Shown in pieces: positions 21,386-33,745 of a DNA stretch of 64,000 nt (the first letter of the stretch is position 1; each line of letters opens with the position of its first letter). The position numbers and the translations under genes are program-made. Under the pieces are notes generated by a model. The model was not told where the DNA came from and searched no databases. It saw nothing but the letters and a program-made list of their open reading frames with translations. Location of the stretch: assembly GCA_903632075.3 (NCBI GenBank), contig CAHIKZ030001779.1, forward strand, positions 1,574,001 to 1,638,000, in the 5' to 3' direction. This DNA comes from Acanthosepion pharaonis. Taxonomy: Eukaryota; Mollusca; Cephalopoda; Sepiida; Sepiidae.

Positions 21386-22874
21386 AAATTAGGCCAAAAA
21401 CTTTTCAGCACCCACTTGTATATATTCCGTATTACTATAAATATTATATTTAGTGGATGTATTTGTTTGAGTAGATATCTCTATTTTACAAAGGGTCTAA
21501 AGCATACCAGGCTTTCTGGTGATTTCCTCAACAGGGGAGACACATATTCAAACCCTGCTGGAAGGTGCATTTTCTTTATTAACCTTTACTAATCTGTATA
21601 TGATTTCATTTGCTGTTCAAAAAAGTTTATTCTACTACTGAAGGTGACTCTGATCACTGAACAATAGTGTATTTGAATTTCATAGTTGTGTTGTTATATC
21701 CTGCTATGACAATAGAAAACAACTTTGAGGGAAATTAACAATAATGGATACTGAATCCTTGAAAAAGAATGAAGTAGGGAAGTAATATTAATAATGCAGT
21801 GGTTAAGGTTTGTAAATGAATAAGCTGGTAGATGTAATTTTACACTGTTTAAAAAACCAGGATGTCTATTCAAACACATGCATCCACTAAATATGATGTT
21901 TAAAGTAATAAGAAATAATATTGGATTATATTTAAAGTCCATTAACAAAAAGAATTTGGGCAAGTCTGAAATTCATGCCTGTTTGCTAATCAAATATTGT
22001 TTACCTATAAGCATGTATAAAAATGCATATATAAATTTACTTTATAATTATGTTTCTCTATTTTTTCTTTTACTAAAGCTGGTTTCATACAAGTTGACAC
22101 TCTTAAATGCCATGTAAGACTGATTTACAAAATTGACAGAGAGGAAGAGTTTTCACCATGGTGACCTGACTCAAAAGCTTTTCAGTGATTCCTATGAACT
22201 CAAATCAGTACAGTGTCAGAACTACTTATTAATGGTCAGAAAGAACTTCTCTAAAGGATTTAATCTTCAAATATCTTCAATGAGAAGCCAGTAGTTTGCC
22301 AGTGGTAAGGATTTAGAAAATGTCTTAACATCTATTAAATGTGCTTTTGATGTGAATATAGGTTCTTTGAAGAGTTCTTCAAACCTGCTTTAAAGCCATT
22401 TTTTATTTCATCTTTTGCATGCTTAACTATATAGAAAGACATGCCATGACACAGCTTTAGCATTAAGCTCTTTTAAGAGGTACTCACAGGCTATCATTAC
22501 TTTCTTTTTCTTTTACAGAAACCCTGGCATATGTGTGTGTGTGTGTGTGCTAACACATTTGTCCATATGTATATTTATGTATATGCAAATAATCATATTT
22601 ATATAGGCATATGTACATTTCATTAGTCATAGATATTTGCTGATATGCTGCCAAAGATATAAATGACATTATCATTATATCATCTCTGGTCACCTGATTA
22701 TTACCAACAATTCTTCCTACAAACATAAGGAATTAGAATTCACATTTATATCTAAGAAAAAAATGAACACACATACATACCTATTTCAATCTAATGTGTC
22801 ATGAAATTTATACATGCAAATATGTATATCTGCAGCCACATGCATAAACATCTATCCTCTCTTTTCTCTCTCTC

Positions 22875-22879
<5 letters not shown>
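21386..22879. other. Unrecognised AT-rich sequence
   Basis: Contains a short (GT)n near 22,533-22,549. The small open frames at 21,694-21,963 (-) and 21,878-22,117 (+) show no motif. Confidence 0.35.

Positions 22880-22941
<62 letters not shown>
22880..22941. repeat. (TA)n microsatellite
   Basis: About 31 TA units. Confidence 0.96.
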
Positions 22942-22945
<4 letters not shown>

Positions 22946-23280
22946 CCAGGCAAAATAAGAACAAATCGAGTATAATTCCACTGTGCGTAACATTTAATTT
23001 AAAAGAGGGTCCAATATAGATATTATTTATTTTAGGATATTAAAACAAATGCAATGTAAAAATCACTACCCAATTACAATTATGTTTTGATACTACAAAA
23101 GTGTCTCCTCAGGCAATATTAAGCTACTGGTGAGTGAATGAGGATTTAATTTCAAAAGCAGAATACTTCCTCTTTTTTCAAAAAAAAAAAAACAATAAAA
23201 ATAGGCTCGTGGGCTTTACTGTGATTAACCAATTGAATGTGACTTACGCTAAATTGAAACTCACCAAAAAATTTTTTAAT
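22942..23280. other. Unrecognised sequence
   Basis: Nothing recognised up to the left end of the Tc1/mariner relic. Confidence 0.35.
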
Positions 23281-23281
23281 A

Positions 23282-24163
23282 TAGGTCATGACACAAAGTT
23301 GTTTGCATATAAATCCTAGACAATTAACTTATAGACCAATACAAGTGGTTACATTATTTCATAAGATGTATAGAAGTCTGGAAATTTGGAAATGGCATTC
23401 CACACTATTTGGCATTCGTGACAGAAGCTCCAATACAAACATTTCAGAGAGTTTGGGTGTTAATCTGAGGACAGTGCAGAGGATTCAGAAAGAGTTGGAT
23501 GAGTCTAATAGTGATTACGAAGGTATGGCTGCTCAGAAAACTCACTCTGATCATTCGGATTAGAAAAGAACTCCTGAATTTGTTGGTGAAGGCCTACGAC
23601 TCAACATGGAATCCTAAACCAAGTGTCTTGAGGAAGTAGTGCTGTCCTAGGTCAAGAGGATGGCTTCTGAAAAACTCTGTGTCTGACAACAAGACTTTGC
23701 ACCATGTCACACAAGCAGGAGAACCCATGGCTGTAAGACAATTTCTGAGCCCATATCACCCCTTACATCTGGCCACCTAATTCCCCAGACTGCAAACCCC
23801 TTGATTATTATGTGTAGGGCGCAGTTTTGACCAACAAAACTCCTTGTAGAAGTAAAGATGATCTGAAGGCAAGAATTATGGCAGTATTCAACAACTTAAA
23901 CAAGGAGACCATACAGAAGAGTTGCAGGAGATTCCAAAGTTGTGGTTGCAACCAATGGCAATTTTATTGAAAAAATTGATTCTGTATTATTTCAAGAGTT
24001 TTTTGTCTAATTTTAATAAATATATCTGTTACTTAAAAGGAGATGTCAGTATTATTTTATGTTTGCATAATATATATGGCAATTTATCCACTGACAAAAT
24101 CAAAAACAAACAACACATATGTACAAAATTAAAAATATGAAATGGCGACAATTTACACATCGC

Positions 24164-24169
<6 letters not shown>
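23282..24169 (+). mobile_element. Tc1/mariner-superfamily element relic
   Basis: The ends are imperfect inverted repeats next to TA. 'ataggtcatgacacaaagtt' on the left aligns with the inward reading of the right end ('atagggtgcgatgtgtaaat') over about 30 bp. At ~890 bp it is shorter than a complete element. The right end merges into a (TA)n array, as at 4,526-5,075. Confidence 0.55.
23340..23970 (+). pseudogene. Tc1/mariner-superfamily transposase relic
   Basis: The N-terminal frame 23,288-23,563 has a helix-turn-helix-like stretch ('ISESLGVNLRTVQRIQKELD'). Downstream, in other frames, 'QQDFAPCHTSRRTHG' keeps the second catalytic aspartate in the Q-Q-D-x-A-P-x-H block. 'TNKTPCRSKDDLKARIMAVF' and 'FNNLNKETIQKSCRRF' match the C-terminal end of the same family. 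The SPD catalytic region is frameshifted ('PNSPDCKPLDYYV'-like reading near 23,780-23,815). The protein is not functional. Confidence 0.6.

Positions 24170-24209
<40 letters not shown>
24168..24209. repeat. (TA)n microsatellite
   Basis: About 20 TA units, starting at the right end of the Tc1/mariner relic. Confidence 0.95.
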
Positions 24210-24211
<2 letters not shown>

Positions 24212-24296
24212 CAAGTATATGATTGGTGTATACGGAATGAATTCAATAACCAACAATTACTATTCTTAAAAGAGTGCTCAATGCAAAGTAGAGCAG

Positions 24297-24376
24297 ATAT
24301 AATTATTTATTTAAAAAAAAAATTATAACATAATATGTTATAACATATTCATGTTATAATTTTTTTTTTAAATAAA

Positions 24377-24385
<9 letters not shown>
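24297..24385. repeat. Perfect 35-bp inverted repeat with a palindromic loop
   Basis: Arms 24,297-24,331 and 24,351-24,385 are exact reverse complements, including a 10-nt A run matched by a 10-nt T run. The 19-nt spacer contains a perfect 18-bp palindrome ('aatatgttataacatatt', 24,332-24,349). It ends in another (TA)n array. It may be a very short foldback element or an AT cruciform. Confidence 0.92.

Positions 24386-24409
<24 letters not shown>
24384..24409. repeat. (TA)n microsatellite
   Basis: About 13 TA units joined to the inverted repeat. Confidence 0.9.
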
Positions 24410-24415
<6 letters not shown>

Positions 24416-25428
24416 TTGTAAATGTTATTTTATTGGGCACACATATTTCAATAGCTATCTCTGTGTTTTTTGTTTTGTTTTTTTAAACAGTGTAATTAAT
24501 AACAACTATACGAGATTGAGAAGTGTGTGCCTCTGTTGGGTTATCTCCTCTTAATTTTCGAAACCATTACTAGGGGACACTGTCCACCAATATAAATATT
24601 CTGTGATAATTTTTTATCTCTCTCTTCTTACTTTTTACATCAAGATGTAAATTTCTCATGGAAGAACATGTTTTTCTCTTTTTGAAAATGCATGATCAAT
24701 ACATGCACACATATACTTTTGACCTAAAAGTTTCCATACAATTGTTATACACATTATTGTCTTTGTCACTTGTAACCCTTTGCTGTTAATACATTATCAT
24801 TTGTTTGTACATATATGTCGGTTCTTGTTGCTTCTTTATATTTCTTTATGTGGACTCACATCTTGAGTCTGCATGTTTATTGTCGGCATTTCAGAAGACA
24901 CATGTATTTATCTCTCAATGCTTACACCGGCTCACAACATCTCTAACAGGAATTGAGTCAGTATCCCCTTTTTCATAAGGGAAACTATTTCTATAACTTT
25001 CTATTTAGTTGGATTTCTTAATCTAAGCCGGTTGTTATTAATTTTGCTGTTTAAGAAAAACAAAGACAGGGATTGCAACTTAAATATGTGTACCTACTAA
25101 AAATTTTAAGAAATCAATTGTATTTTGACATTTTTAGCATTCTGCTACCACTTGCTTTTGACTGCAAATTTTGTGCAGAAAGAGGATCAGTGCCTTGATA
25201 TTTCTCTGACTCCTAATTGGTCAATTAATGCTAATAACATGCTTTCATCTACATCCACATAGTTAGAATTAATTTGCTGCCAAAATCTGTCTATGTGTTT
25301 CGAGCCTATCATGTGGTACATATTAATTATAAATACTTAGCAACATTTTCAACTCTTTCTTTTTCCTCTGTTTTTCTCAGAACCACAACAGTGAAGAGCC
25401 TGTGTCTGTCCCTTATGGGAAGATGCTA

Positions 25429-25465
<37 letters not shown>

Positions 25466-26490
25466 CAAACACACGTATGTGCAAACATTCCACATCTCTT
25501 AACTCATCTTATTTACTCCTTCAACTACAAGCAACAGAAACTTATCATCTTATAACAGTGAGCTTTGCTGCATCAAACAATTCACCAAACAGATTCATGC
25601 CATTCAAATCTTTGAAGTTTCAAAGTTAAATTTCCTAACATAATCCCAAATTTTGAATTCACTCACTCACCAACAAACTACACTTCAAATTCAACATCTA
25701 CGATTTTTACTGAGGCAAGAAGAATTCTACTCAAAGAACATACAGTTTGCCAAACAAACATTTTATTCAAAAAGCAACTTTGAACATAACCTAATGCAAA
25801 ATTACTTCAAGTCAACCATCTTACAGCCAAAAGATTCTTAATATTTAATGCACAATTTACTCAAAAGTTATAAGCTTAAAAGTTTATCTTTTAAACACAA
25901 TGTTCAACTTTTGATTTCAACCAACATTTTATTTACCGATTTTGGTTACAACAAACTTTCCAGGAAGAAGACAACTTACTTTCTTCAAAAGATTTTACTC
26001 ATTTGTTGAATCAACTTTAGTCACATAATATTTAAACTTCCATCTTTTTATCTGTTTCATTAACAAAAAATATATATTCAGTATTCAACAGATAAAGGGA
26101 GACAACTCTTACCTTAATCTTCAATATCAAACTATGACAGAAATTTATGATGTAAAATATTATTTAATCGGAACTGATTAATTCTTTGAAAATCCTTTTA
26201 CAGACAGGAACACTGAACAAACTCTCTATCTGTCCTAAAGAACATTCTCATTCTCATGATGTATATATTTGTTATATGCTTTATTCTTGTTTTTCTAAAA
26301 AGGAATATTGTTTGTTTTATATTTTGTTGTTGATGACCTTGTGCCATGCCCAAAGTTAAATGTTTGTGGAAAAGTTTATTTTCAGGCAGCCAACACAAAC
26401 CTTCTGATATATACATATTTTTCCTAATAATCTACTCTCCTGCAACAACATTAAGTCCAAACCAAACACTATAGTGGATACCCATATAGG
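24410..26490. other. Unrecognised AT-rich sequence
   Basis: Includes a (CA)n tract at 25,430-25,475 and a mollusc-type 'aaagggagacaactct' near 26,095. No gene seen. Confidence 0.4.
25430..25475. repeat. (CA)n microsatellite, interrupted
   Basis: CA units with two CAAA interruptions. Confidence 0.93.
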
Positions 26491-26499
26491 GAAAAGATA

Positions 26500-26690
26500 A
26501 TTATACACACATTTAGGTGTGTTTAATAAAAATCCTTTGAAAGGAGTAAGTTATATACACACATTTAGGTGTGTTTAAATAAACCCCTGAAAATGGAAAG
26601 GTACAAAGACACACACTGAGGTATTTTTAATAAAACCATGAAAATGGAAAAGTTCCAAGATAAAACACACATTGTGTGTTTAATAAAATC
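26500..26690. repeat. Degenerate ~55-bp tandem repeat, four copies
   Basis: Each unit begins with 'acacacatttaggtgtgt' or a variant and continues 'ttaataaaa...gaaa...gg'. The starts of the units are themselves near-palindromic ('acacac...gtgtgt'), so the array alternates hairpins with AT spacers. Confidence 0.75.
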
Positions 26691-27119
26691 GGTTGAGTTG
26701 ACAATGCGTAATCCATTTGCAAACTGCCCTTGTTTGCTTTATAGACCTGTCGCAGCCACCATTGGCTGCTTCTTAGAAAAAAAACGACCTTGACCTTCAC
26801 AACCTCTTATCTTGCAGATTTAAGTTCAGCATCATGCGAGTAACTGGATGACTGGCCCCAATATGGTTGAATACAAAACCGCACCTTGAGAGCATTGGAT
26901 TAGGCAGTGCTACTCAAACATCAAACAACATGAGGAGTAATTTTATATCTACGGTTTTTTTACTCCCTCTAGCCAGGGAGTACTTGAACAAATCATTCCG
27001 TATATTTATTGTTAGCCCCTTTTTTCCAATGCATCCCAATGTTTCTGCCACATTTAGGGATTGTGGGGGGGTTTATTGCTAACCTTATTTTAAAACCACA
27101 GACTTTGAAATGTACATAT

Positions 27120-27420
27120 GGGGACTAGTTAGGATTTCATAGAGACAATGAGGTATTATAGTGGATGTAGTAAGAAAGGTAGGAGAGAATGTGTTGTTTT
27201 GGTGGTAGGACTATTGTTAGTATGTTTGGGTCAGTGTTTGCGGCTAGTTAAGTTTAGAAATTAAGACAGAAGAAGACTGTCCTTTCCCCAATCCCCCTTT
27301 TGGCCCTGCGTCACTTTTTTTACTATTGTACAAATAAATATTATCCCAAGCTGCTCAGCCTGGGGGCCTGGATCAAAGTGCAGTATCTGTACACTACCAG
27401 AGTTTGTTGACGACTACTAC
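27120..27420 (+). mobile_element. Likely 3' end of a related Tx1/L1-type LINE copy
   Basis: Several blocks match the 3' UTR at 33,530-33,745 in the same order: 'ggtattatagtgg' vs 'ggtattatggtg', 'cccccttttggccctgcgtc' vs 'cctttttttggccttgtgcc', a following 'aataaata', and 'cagtatctgta'. Identity is low and the alignment is by eye. It suggests that a related element ended here before the 27.4-33.7 kb copy inserted. Confidence 0.4.
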
Positions 27421-27798
27421 TAGTAGACGCAATGTTAACCAGTGTTTTTTTTTTAATGTGTTTGACGAGCTTCTGTTTATTCATGAACAAACTTATAAGT
27501 TGTTGAATTTTTATTTTCTAAAAACATATTTGAATTTTTCAGTTTTTCTTTTCAGTTTATCAGTTCATGTATATTTGTACATTTTGTACTTTTCCTTTCT
27601 GTTTATTTCCTTCCTTCTATTCTTACCCTCCCCATGGTTTTTGTTTGCATTACATTTTTTGTATTTATTTATTTGAATTGGTTATTGTCTTTGGTTGTCC
27701 ATGTTCTTCTTTCATTTTATTCTGTTTGTTCTTGACATTATTTTTTCGTTGTGAAAATAATTTAAAAAAAAAAGAAACAACTGGTTATTTATTCAGCC

Positions 27799-29544
27799 AT
27801 GGTGGTCGTTCAGGCCATCATGAGTGAAAACAATGCAAATACAACTCCACCGGCATCTTCAGTAAAAACGGCCTGGTTGGAGAATAGGCCAAGGAAAAAA
27901 GATGCAAACTATTATCCGGAGCAGAGAAAAACGTTTGAGAATTCTTTTAAGGAAAATGAATTCCTCACCATCCCAGAGGTGTTGTAGGCCATGAATACCA
28001 GAATAGTATCCCTGCTGACCTCCGATGTCAAAAGTCATAAATTAATTGGAGTCAGCAGGGAAACAATCCAAGAGGTCTTGAAGACCTTAAAAATTAATTC
28101 AAAGGGTTTGGCGAGAAACAAATGCCATATGGGACATTCTCCTTCCCACAGAGCAGGGCGCCAAACAGGTAGCAGGCAGTGTGCTAACCACAAGAAACCT
28201 GAGACTGCAAACAGAGTACATGGGCACCAGTACGACAAAGATTACAGTCTATGGCATGCCCATGGATATTTCAGAAGACTGAATGGGGGCCTTCTTCTCG
28301 AAATGTGGAAAAGTGGAAAAGGTGAAGGCTCTATTAGGGAAGTCAGACATTGCGACAAGAGTTGTCAAACTACAAGTCACATTGACTCAAACGAATTTTG
28401 GGCAAATACCCAATATCTTGTTGTGCAAAGAGAGGAAAATGTGGGTCGTAGTGGAGGGCCAGAAACCGTATTGTTGGTCGTGTGGTGTCTTGGGGCACAT
28501 GGCTAAGGAATGCCCCGTGAAACGTCCTCAGCCCGCAACTCAGCCCACAGCTACAACAGAAACAGCAGTAGTTGCAGTGACTGTGGTAGAGGGGGTAGCA
28601 GACAAAGACCCCGATGGTGCCTGGAAGTAGGTGGGAAGTAGTAGGAGGGTGAAGAACGTAACTTCTCCCTCCAAAAAGAAGGAGACTACAGAGAAATAAC
28701 AACCACCACCACCACAACAGCAGGCAAAGAATGAAAATAAAAAGAATGGAAGTAAAAAGAAGCCCGAAAAGGAGGTAACACAAAAGCAGACACCAAGAAA
28801 ACAGCAACAACAACAGCAGCAGAAGCAGCAAACTGAAGTGGAAATGCAAGTGGACAAAATGCCTCCACCTCAAGCAGCCTCTCTAAAGAGAAGTAGAGAG
28901 GAGGAAGAGGGGGTAGAAACAACACCGCAAAAGCACTCCAGGTGTAGTAGGGTGGAGAGGGGCATGGACAAAACCAGGTCTCTTTCTGTCCCTGCTTCAC
29001 CAAAAGAATCGGTTGAAGTAGCCAAATCTAGGAGCCTCCCTTCTTCTCCTTCGTATGCTCCATCCTCCTGCCCCACAAACTCTTCCCTCAGTTCCTTATC
29101 TGCACTCCGTCACTCTTCAACTGCTTCTCCTACCCACCACTCCAAAGCTACTAGAAAGAAAAAGAAAAAACTTTTTTTGGACGGGTGGATGGGGAAAAAT
29201 ACAAGAAGGGCCTGTTCAGCCAAAAGAAGGCCAAATTGGGTCTTTTGTATAAAATGTCAAGTGTAGATGGGAAATCGGTTGAAGATCCCTGTAATTTTCC
29301 AAATGCCCCAGGAGTCATTACCTGCATAAGGGACACTGGGACCTACTTGAAAGTTTGGAGTCATGTGGCAGAAGCCAAGGAGATATTTTCCAACATGAGA
29401 ATCACAGAAATGAACTCTCCTTATTTGAGGAAATTACGTCAATATTGTGCTGGGAGGGTCCCTGTTCTACTCCATTCCTCCCTATATAGGTGTATAAAAT
29501 TAACCTATCCCACGGATGTCAGCGGAATTGTCCTGGAAGGATGA
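27799..29544 (+). pseudogene. Tx1/L1-type LINE ORF1 (nucleic-acid-binding protein)
   Basis: The ATG at 27,799 opens a frame broken by a TAG near 27,985 and a frameshift near 28,280. The next frame gives 'KVEKVKALLGKSDIATRVVK' and a CCHC zinc knuckle at 28,472-28,513 (C-W-S-C-x4-H-x4-C, spacing Cx2Cx4Hx4C). After that come Lys/Gln-rich and Ser/Pro-rich linkers to about 29,160 ('SLPSSPSYAPSSCPTNSSLS'), then a C-terminal stretch 29,185-29,544. ORF1 proteins bind element RNA and act as chaperones in the RNP. The hydrophobic minus-strand frames at 28,370-29,076 are shadows of the repetitive linkers. Confidence 0.65.
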
Positions 29545-29654
29545 ATGACGTCAGAGCTAGAATAATCCATTGGGGTCCTTACCAATGCAGATTTCCAGCC
29601 CGTATGTGAGTAGGTTTTTCTTTTCTTACTCTTATTTTTTTGCAGGCTTAATCG

Positions 29655-32600
29655 ATGTCAGTCAAGATAGCTAGTCTGAATGTGAATGGCTTGAGGAATC
29701 GAGGTAAGGCTGCTTGCCTGCTCCATGACCCCTTGTCGTTTGGGGTGGATGTTGGTGTGATAGAAGAGACCCACTTTGTTTGCAGCGTCGATGTGTGAGC
29801 AGTCTAATGACTTTGCTGTATATTCAGCATATGGGGACTAGCATGCCAGAGGAGTTTCTTTGCTGGTGAAACATACTCTTGATGCGAAGGTGGACCTTGT
29901 GCATACCAATGCCAAGGGCTGGTTGATCATGGCCGATATTGCTGTGAAAAGTGATTCGTTTTGGGTCATTGCGATTTATGTACCCAATGACCAGGAGGAG
30001 TGGGTTTCGTTTTTTTGGTGGTTGGGGCCGTTCCTGGTGGATTCAATGGGCTTAGTCTTAATGGGGGACTGGAATGCCATTCTAGACCCCAAGTTAGATC
30101 AGAGGCAGGGTGTTAGCGGGAGAATGGGTGATCATAGCTTGGTTGATCTGATCAATGAATTTGGTCTTGTTGATAGATAACGGGTTGATCACCCCAGGGA
30201 GAAGATGTGGATGTGAGCTCTGAGTTGGTCTTCTGACCTGGTGGTTGGTTACCTGGACAGAATGTTAGTTAGAGGAGCCAGCGTAGACTTCTTAGATTGT
30301 TCCACATTTCACTGGGTAGCCTATTCAGACCACAAATTTGTTTGTGCCCGGGTGGCGTTAGATCGTAGGCCTAGAAAGACTGGCTACTGGAAGTTCAATC
30401 TGTCTTTAATGGACAGGCAGGACTTCCAGGAGCAGCTAACTAGCTTAGTTCAGCAGGAGCTAGTGGGGGTGGTTATCAGGAATAAGTGGTGGGAAAGACT
30501 TAAGTGTAGGGTTAGGTACTTTACCACTGATTTCAGCAAACGGCTCGCCCTTGATAGAGCTGAGAAGGTGAAGACACTTAAGGCTAGTTTTTCCCAGGCG
30601 GTGGCTAGAGGGGATCCCCTAGAGATAGCCTTAGCTAGGGAGGCCCTGGAGCATTTAAATAGCGAGCACTACATGGGTTTGGTAATTAGACATAGGCTAA
30701 GCATGATGTCTTCCAAAGCGGTAAACATGGGTGCAGAATTGCACAAAGAAGAGGTTCGTCGAGGGTCTGATCAGTATATTCATGAAGTCAAAACCCTGAA
30801 GGAGCACACTCTTCGGGCTACTGATAACATGTGCAAGGTGTTTCAGTGGCATTTCGAGAGCCGGTTTACCAAGGAGCCTGGTCTCCCTGAGGAGGAGTTT
30901 TGCAGCTATTTGGCTGACTTTCCTCGGCTTTTGCCGATTGAAAGCGGCTAGCTGCAAGGAAGAGATCACAGAGGGCAAAGTCTACGTGACATTGAAGAAG
31001 GTCAGCAGAGGCAAGTCACCCAGTCTGGATGGTTTGCCCTATGAATTGTACTTGAGGCTGTCGCACATCTTTGTCTTGATTTTGACTGTCATGTTCAGCA
31101 ACTGGTTCTGGCAGGGATCCATCTCCGACCGGATTGCCAGGGGTACGATCATGCTGTTGAGAAAGGGCAAGGATGTTGGGGGGGGGGGAAATTAGATGAT
31201 AAGAGGCCCCTAACTCTTCTAAACACAGAGTTAAAGATTTTGGCCAAGATCCTGCAGGAGCATTCGTTGTCAGTTGCCAAGTCTCTGTTGGGTCCTGAGC
31301 AGACTTGTTCAGTGAAGGGCTGAACAATTCAGAGCAACCTGCATCTGATCCGCACAATCATGGAGGGTGTAAAAGATGATGATGAGGCTGTGCTGATCAA
31401 GTTAGATCAGTCCAAGGCATTTGATAGGGTTGAGCATTGCTACCTTGCAACTGTCCTGTAGGCCGCTGGATTCGCACCCGACTTCTGCCACTGGATTAAC
31501 CTCCTGTATCACTCCCCCAGTGTGATGGTACAGGTGAACGGGAAGCTGTCAGGCACTTTTGCACTGTCTAGGTCAGTTTGTCAGGGTTGTCCACTTTTGC
31601 CCCTACTTTATGCCTTGGCGTTGGAGGCTCTCCTTGCTGGCTGAGGGACGGGGCATGCAGTCTGGCCCTACATGGAATTACCCTTCCTGGAGGGGCTCGA
31701 TCCAGGGTTTCCACATATGCTGATGACATATTTGCTTTCGTGTCATCCCGCAGTGACATTGAGGTGGTACTGAAGGTACTTGATTGGTATGAAAAGGTGA
31801 CAGGGGCCATGTTTAAACATGACAAGTCACCCGGATTGTGGTTAGGTGTCTGGAAGGGGGTCAATCTCCTGGGGGGACCTTTGGTTGGACAGACGGTCCT
31901 GTCCGCATTCTTGGATTGTGGTTTGGACCCGACCTCCAGATGAAGAAAAATTGATCTGAAGTATGAGCAAAGGTCGACATGGCCAGTCAGATTTGGCCTT
32001 GATGGAGGTTGTCTATGAAGGGCAATGCGGAGACGTGTGCCATATATTTTTTCCCGATTGTCCTTTATCAATTATCTGTACTTCCCCTCTGTAAGGATCA
32101 TAGGAAGCTGCTTGAGGGCTCACTATCCTCCATTTTGTGAAGTGGAAACAAGCATCAGGTTGACATAGTAGTCTGTGCACAACGTCCGTGTTATGGGGGG
32201 CTGGGAATGCCACATTTGGTGATCCACAAACTCATCTCAAGGTGTGCTTTCCTATGCCGCTCTTTGGAGATTCAATTATGGTGGGGATTGTTAGGGATGT
32301 GTTCCATTCCCTTACTATCAGTCCCTCCATCTCGTGGGTTGAGTGCCATCGTAAACCCCAGGATCAATCGGATTTCCTTTGTGAGTGTCGGTATGCCTTG
32401 ACAATCATTCCTCAGTCCAGTGACTTTTCACTGCCTGGGAAGGTCTTCTATTGTTATTTAGTGGAAAGGTTCGCAAAGGATTCTCTATGTGAGTGGCTCA
32501 ACTTGTCAGAGAAGGAGTTTCGCTCTTTCTGGTCTTGGGTGCCTGCGGCGGATTATCTCAGTGAACCTGAGTTTTTGCTTACCTGGTGATTAGCTCAGAA

Positions 32601-32952
32601 TCAGCTGTCTCTCAATGACATGGTCTTCATATGGGACTTGGCAGATTTGCCAGGCTATGAATGGTGTGACCTTGGTTTAGAAGAAACGGCTTCACATGCC
32701 TTCTACCATTGTCCCTGGGTCTGCCCCTTATGGGACCATGTCGGTGAGTTGACAGCTCATGCTGCCGAACAGCTCGTGTTCATTGATTGTGCATACACGT
32801 GCAACAATGTGTTGCCCCCGTATTCCGGGGTGAAACAAATGGTTTTTTCTGACGCTGCTGGCCATGGCCTGAATGGTGATTTGGATGACATGACAGGAGG
32901 AAGTCTTGCAAGGCATTCATCTTTCTCATCAGGATCTAATCTGATTCTTTGA
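29655..32952 (+). pseudogene. Tx1/L1-type LINE ORF2 (endonuclease and reverse transcriptase)
   Basis: The ATG at 29,655 starts 'SVKIASLNVNGLRNRGKA', the first strand of an AP-endonuclease fold. 'GVIEETHF' carries the catalytic E, 'LVLMGDWNAILDP' the D-x-N block, and 'YSDHKFV' the SDH block near 30,330. RT blocks follow: 'GKSPSLDGLPYELYLRL' (31,010), 'LDQSKAFDRVEH' (motif A, 31,405), 'SVCQGCPLLPLLYALALEAL' (motif B, 31,575) and 'STYADDIFAFVSS' (motif C, 31,712). The C-terminal part has a C...H..C knuckle ('HAFYHCPWVC', 32,694). Stops or frameshifts occur near 29,800, 30,178, 30,951, 31,190, 31,320 and 31,460, among others, so it is dead. Confidence 0.75.
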
Positions 32953-33745
32953 GCATCAACTCAAGATGAAGATTAGAACTGATAGAAAATGCTTGCATTC
33001 GACCATCTTCAGCGAAAGATGGGTGACTGAGATGAGCTTGGTTCACTTGAATGGAGCTAGCCTTGATTTTCTCTTTTAGGTGGTTTCCTGTGGAGCCCTT
33101 CTTTGGTTAGGTTCGATAAGCTTTTGTGTACCTTGTTAATATGAATAAGTGTTGTTCCTGGCCTGTTCCCAGCTGGATATTTGGTTATGATCCAAGTTGA
33201 GATTCCCAATCTCCCCAGTTTGTTTTGGTCCCTTTTTATCTTGACTAGGTCAGCTTTTTCTTTCCCATGTTTGTATAATTTTCTCTTTTCCCACTCCCTT
33301 AGCGAGAGAGCCTCTTGATTGTGTCCAATGGCAGAATACAATGGCCTATCTTTTTTGAGGGTTGAATGGGCCCTACTAACATCAGTTATGTTTAGTTTAC
33401 TTTGTGTTCATGTTTAGTTTGTTATAGGGTTCATCTCCCTTCACTCTCATTCTTCATCTTTAGAATTTTATATATAATAATTTATTATCATTAAATTTTT
33501 ATGGCATGGGGTGCATTTTGTAGGTCGCCCTGGAGAGGATGTGGTATTATGGTGTCTGGAGGATTGATTGGTGATGGACGAATTTTTGTGGTGAATGTGC
33601 AAATTGTAATGAGTGAATGGGTTGTGAATCGGATTAGCTAGGCATAAGATAGTTAGTGAAGACCAGCCTCAACCCTTCCCCTTTTTTTGGCCTTGTGCCA
33701 TAATTGTATTTTTATATACAATAAATACCAGTATCTGTATGTTAC
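32953..33745 (+). other. Tx1/L1-type LINE 3' UTR
   Basis: Non-coding sequence after ORF2, ending with an AATAAATA-like signal at about 33,720-33,730 and 'cagtatctgtatgttacc'. The minus-strand frame 33,057-33,341 has no recognisable product. Confidence 0.5.

Larger units (their letters stand above)
27421..33745 (+). mobile_element. Near full-length Tx1/L1-type LINE (decayed)
   Basis: A ~6.3-kb non-LTR retrotransposon. It has a 5' UTR, ORF1 with a CCHC knuckle (27,799-29,544), ORF2 with endonuclease and RT (29,655-32,952), and a ~0.8-kb 3' UTR ending near 'aataaatacc'. G+C content is visibly higher than in the flanks. Both ORFs carry stops and frameshifts but stay largely alignable, so the copy is relatively recent compared with the other LINEs here. 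Similarity is to elements annotated as 'transposon TX1 149 kDa protein-like', from my knowledge of that family. Confidence 0.75.

Noticed and set aside
28370..29003. Cys/Val/Leu-rich minus-strand frames resembling membrane proteins
   Set aside because: They are the reverse of CAA/CAG/GAA-rich ORF1 linker coding and have no plausible motif of their own.
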